From: Sinorhizobium sp. | Lineage (GTDB): Bacteria > Pseudomonadota > Alphaproteobacteria > Rhizobiales > Rhizobiaceae | Reading direction: 5' to 3' | Length of the DNA: 23,904 bases | Assembly: GCA_031178305.1 (NCBI GenBank) | Contig: JAPSJG010000010.1 | Location: forward strand, 1-23,904 | In this document: positions 21,769 through 23,904 of the stretch, in pieces | Position numbering within the stretch: the stretch's first letter is position 1 | Layout: each line of letters starts with the position of its first letter | The notes under the pieces: model-generated | What the model saw: only the letters and a program-made list of their open reading frames with translations | Database searches by the model: none | Told to the model about the DNA's origin: nothing | Made by a program: the position numbers and the translations under genes

Positions 21769-22659
21769 TCAGCCCCACGCCGCCCCCTGGAGCGCGTTGA
21801 GCGGGAATTTCAAGTATCGGGCGCCGTTGGACTCGGGCTCCGGCAGGCGCCCGCCGCGGATATTGACCTGCAGCGCATGCAGGATCAGCTTCGGCATCGG
21901 CAGCGTCCTGTCGCGGGCCTCCCGCAAGCGAACGAATTCGTCCTCGGTCACGCCGGCGAGATGCGGGTTGCAGCGCTTCTCCTCGCCTACAGTGCTTTCC
22001 CAGCGCGCCTCGCGGCCGTTCGGCTGGTAATCATGCCCGGTGAAGAGGCGGGTTTCATCCGGCAGGGCAAGGATCTTGCTGATCGAGCGCCACAATTGTC
22101 GCGCATCGCCGCCGGGAAAATCCGCACGCGCCGTGCCACTGTCCGGCATGAAGATCGTGTCGTGCACGAAGGCCGCGTCGCCGATCACATAGGTGATGGA
22201 GGCGAGCGTGTGGCCCGGCGAATAGATGACGTGCCCGGCGATCGACCCGACGGAGAACCGCTCGCCATCAGTGAAGAGATGGTCCCATTGCGAACCGTCC
22301 GTTTCCAGGTCGGGCCAATTATAGATGCTCTTCCAAAGCTTTTGGACACCCACCACTTCGGATCCGATGCTAGTCGGCGCCCCGGTCTTCTCCTTCAGAT
22401 AGGCGGCAGCAGAGAAGTGGTCGGCGTGCGGATGGGTGTCGAGAATCCATTCGACCGTCAGCCCCTTCTCGGCCACGTAATCGAGGATCCGGTCTGCCTG
22501 CACCGTCGCCGTCGCGCCCGACCTCTCGTCGAAGTCGAGCACCGGGTCAATAATGGCGCAACGCTTCGTCAGCGGATCCGAAACGACATATTGAATGCTG
22601 CTCGTACGCTCCTCGTAAAAGCCTTTGACATCCGGTCTGGCCGTGGCTGCTGCAGGCAT
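21769..22659 (-). CDS. blh: MBL-fold persulfide dioxygenase (Blh type)
   Basis: The 296-residue protein is an ETHE1/Blh-like member of the metallo-beta-lactamase fold. It converts glutathione persulfide and oxygen to sulfite in the cytosol. The motif THPHADH (75-81) provides metal ligands H76, H78 and D80/H81. H150 (SPGHT) and D167 (VHDTIF) complete the mononuclear iron site. GTARADFPGG and FTGHDY (with H209) are also family marks. GGAGG lies 6 bases before the ATG at 22659. BigR follows 11 bases downstream and TauE/SafE is encoded upstream, so persulfide oxidation and sulfite export are joined. The family also has fused DUF442 forms; none is fused here. Confidence 0.88.
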   Translation of the reverse strand: MPAAATARPDVKGFYEERTSSIQYVVSDPLTKRCAIIDPVLDFDERSGATATVQADRILDYVAEKGLTVEWILDTHPHADHFSAAAYLKEKTGAPTSIGSEVVGVQKLWKSIYNWPDLETDGSQWDHLFTDGERFSVGSIAGHVIYSPGHTLASITYVIGDAAFVHDTIFMPDSGTARADFPGGDARQLWRSISKILALPDETRLFTGHDYQPNGREARWESTVGEEKRCNPHLAGVTEDEFVRLREARDRTLPMPKLILHALQVNIRGGRLPEPESNGARYLKFPLNALQGAAWG

Positions 22660-22680
22660 TGATGCCTCCGTTTTGCTTTA

Positions 22681-22723
22681 TCAATATACAATTAAATATA
22701 TTGAATATTATGTGACCGAACAA
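22681..22723 (-). promoter_or_regulatory. Promoter with AT-rich palindromic operator, likely BigR-controlled
   Basis: On the minus strand, TTGTTC (22718-22723) and TATATT (22695-22700) with a 17-base spacer form a good sigma-70-type promoter upstream of blh. A perfect 8-base inverted repeat TCAATATA (22681-22688)/TATATTGA (22697-22704) overlaps the -10. BigR is known to bind an AT-rich palindrome overlapping the -10 of its own operon, so this is the best candidate site. The assignment to BigR is inference from position. Confidence 0.65.
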
Positions 22724-22788
22724 GCGCGCGTACAGATGCGTCGATTTGCCCGTGTTGGATGGCTCGGAGGATCCGTGAAGGGGTCCAT

Positions 22789-23610
22789 CTACCCATACAG
22801 GCTGTAGAAGAATCGCAGCGCGATCAGGGTCATGAAGATGCCGAAGCCCGCCTCGAGCTGGCGCCTGTCCATCGCATGGGCGAGTGCGACACCGACCGGC
22901 GCGACAAGCAGCGTAATCGGAATGATCAGCGCCACGGCGACCCAGTTGATGAAGCCAGTCGATAGCGGCGGCAGCCCGGCCTCGCCCCAACCAGCCCAGA
23001 CATAGCCGAACAGGCCGGGGATCGAGATCAGCACGCCGACGCCCGCCGATGTCGCGACCGCCTGATGGATCGGGCGGTTGTACAGAGTCATGAAGGTATT
23101 GTTCAGCACCCCGCCGCCAACGCCCATCAGGCCGGAGAGAACGCCGATCGCCACGCCCACCAGCCATTTGAGCGGGTTCTTCGGCAGGTCCGCGCCGATG
23201 CGCCAGCTCGCCCGGTTGAAGATCATCCGGAAGGCGATGGCCAGGGCGATCACCGCGAAGACCAGCCGCAGCGTTTCGCTGCTGACATAGGCCGCGATCA
23301 CCGAGGCGAGAACGGCGCCGAGCGGCACGGCGAGGAGCCAGTTGCGCAGGAGATCGGTATCCGCGACTCCCCGCCTATAGTGCGACAGGAACGAGCGCAC
23401 CGACGTCGGCACGATGATCGCGAGCGACGTGCCGACGGAGAGATGCATCCTGACCGCATCGTCGATGCCGAGAAGACCGAAGACCTGGTAGAAGACCGGT
23501 ACGAGGATCGCGCCGCCGCCAATGCCGAAGAGGCCGGCAAGCACGCCGGCGACGACCCCGGCCGCAGCCAGCGCCAGCGCGAACATCATGAGTTCCGAGA
23601 TCGGCGGCAT
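22789..23610 (-). CDS. TauE/SafE-family sulfite exporter-like membrane protein
   Basis: The product is 273 residues with about eight membrane helices in two halves (TauE/SafE, PF01925). The half-repeats start VAGVLAGLFGIGGGAILVPV and GVLSGLMGVGGGVLNNTF, each with the GxGGG turn typical of the family. I use the ATG at 23610 (MPPISELMM); the TTG at 23640 extends it by 10 residues and later ATGs at 23589 or 23586 are possible, none with a strong ribosome-binding site. Next to blh and bigR it probably exports sulfite made from persulfides. Its own promoter should lie beyond 23640, in front of the blh operator. Confidence 0.85.
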   Translation of the reverse strand: MPPISELMMFALALAAAGVVAGVLAGLFGIGGGAILVPVFYQVFGLLGIDDAVRMHLSVGTSLAIIVPTSVRSFLSHYRRGVADTDLLRNWLLAVPLGAVLASVIAAYVSSETLRLVFAVIALAIAFRMIFNRASWRIGADLPKNPLKWLVGVAIGVLSGLMGVGGGVLNNTFMTLYNRPIHQAVATSAGVGVLISIPGLFGYVWAGWGEAGLPPLSTGFINWVAVALIIPITLLVAPVGVALAHAMDRRQLEAGFGIFMTLIALRFFYSLYG

Positions 23611-23668
23611 GGAAAAACCCGAATGTGCTGAAATCGGCAATGGACTTTGCCGGCTGTCGACGAAGGCC

Positions 23669-23698
23669 CACCACTGTCATGAAACGGTGGTGCTTTTC
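23669..23698. repeat. Hairpin before the TauE/SafE gene
   Basis: CACCAC and GTGGTG form a 6-base stem across an 11- to 12-base loop, followed by CTTTT on the plus strand. It lies about 60 bases upstream of the exporter start. It could end a plus-strand transcript, but no plus-strand gene precedes it here. Confidence 0.3.
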
Positions 23699-23743
23699 AA
23701 TCACCTTCCTATACCGGAGCGATCCCGCTCTAGTGACTTGCAA

Positions 23744-23769
23744 GCCGGAGCTTCTTCCCCTGCTCCGGC
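23744..23769. repeat. Hairpin preceding repeat copy F
   Basis: GCCGGAGC (23744-23751) pairs perfectly with GCTCCGGC (23762-23769) over 8 bases with a 10-base loop. It stands directly before the first module of copy F and may be a further part of the mosaic. Confidence 0.45.
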
Positions 23770-23772
23770 ATT

Positions 23773-23904
23773 ACAGCGCCTTGCGTCCTTGAGGACGCAC
23801 AAAGGACGCTGAAAGTCTTTTGAATCTACGCATCGTGCTTTCCGAAAATCGGTTCCGATTTTCGGGCCGATGCGCTACTGCATGTCTCTCTTAAATCACC
23901 TCGA
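23773..23904 (-). repeat. RIME-type mosaic repeat, copy F, cut by the window edge
   Basis: The first module has TGCGTCC (23782-23788) pairing with GGACGCA (23793-23799), then AAAGGACGCTG. The second has GCATCG (23830-23835)/CGATGC (23868-23873) around a perfect 11-base stem CCGAAAATCGG (23842-23852)/CCGATTTTCGG (23855-23865). It then runs into CTACTGCATGTCT, the first module of copy B, and leaves the window. This shows the order of modules in the largest form. Confidence 0.85.

Overview
The window is high-GC alphaproteobacterial DNA that looks like the chromosome of a Sinorhizobium/Ensifer-type member of the Rhizobiaceae. This rests on the families present (Usg-like, DUF2270, DUF1289, a PleC/DivJ/PdhS-type kinase, a BigR-type regulator with its persulfide dioxygenase) and on seven intergenic palindromic repeats of the rhizobial RIME type. 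No integrase, transposase, tRNA, rRNA or CRISPR array was seen. It reads as ordinary core or near-core chromosome with some local decay.

Layout. 1-379 (-) is the start of a secreted protein with a Glu/Gln-rich coiled-coil repeat, cut by the window edge. 780-3445 (+) is a polar (cationic-type) amino-acid ABC importer: binding protein, then two permeases, with a repeat element and an intrinsic terminator between them and no ATPase gene. 3739-4764 holds an Usg-like protein and, convergent to it, a DUF2270 membrane protein. 5009-6819 (+) holds a TPR-methyltransferase and an outer-membrane beta-barrel protein. 7015-10331 is a metabolic block: a 3-hydroxyisobutyrate-dehydrogenase-family enzyme followed by an alkD-like remnant, then a VOC protein plus a GhrA-like reductase (overlapping ATGA, -) divergent from a LysR regulator. 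10650-12550 (-) encodes an Lrp/AsnC regulator, a uracil-DNA-glycosylase-like protein and a membrane-anchored SNase-family nuclease. 12749-14284 (+) is an orphan six-TM histidine kinase.

14488-18100 is centred on cobalamin nucleotide-loop assembly: dgkA and cobT (-), with cobS, a DUF1289 protein and a retropepsin-like protease on + (the last two overlap by 4 bases). 18219-19430 has a small unknown protein divergent from a Crp/Fnr-like regulator that lacks obvious cAMP-binding residues. 19593-21277 (-) is an ABC-2 exporter pair. 21431-23610 (-) is a sulfide/persulfide stress locus: TauE/SafE exporter, Blh-type persulfide dioxygenase and BigR, with an AT-rich palindrome overlapping a good -35/-10 promoter directly before blh.

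The strongest structural signals outside genes are the modular repeats. Their hairpin stems change sequence but keep pairing. One copy lies between a binding-protein gene and its permeases, and another directly abuts the ribosome-binding site of cobS. I did not find a clearly new multi-gene system. The best leads are these repeats, the blh operator, the LysR-controlled VOC/reductase pair and the small-protein/Crp-like pair.
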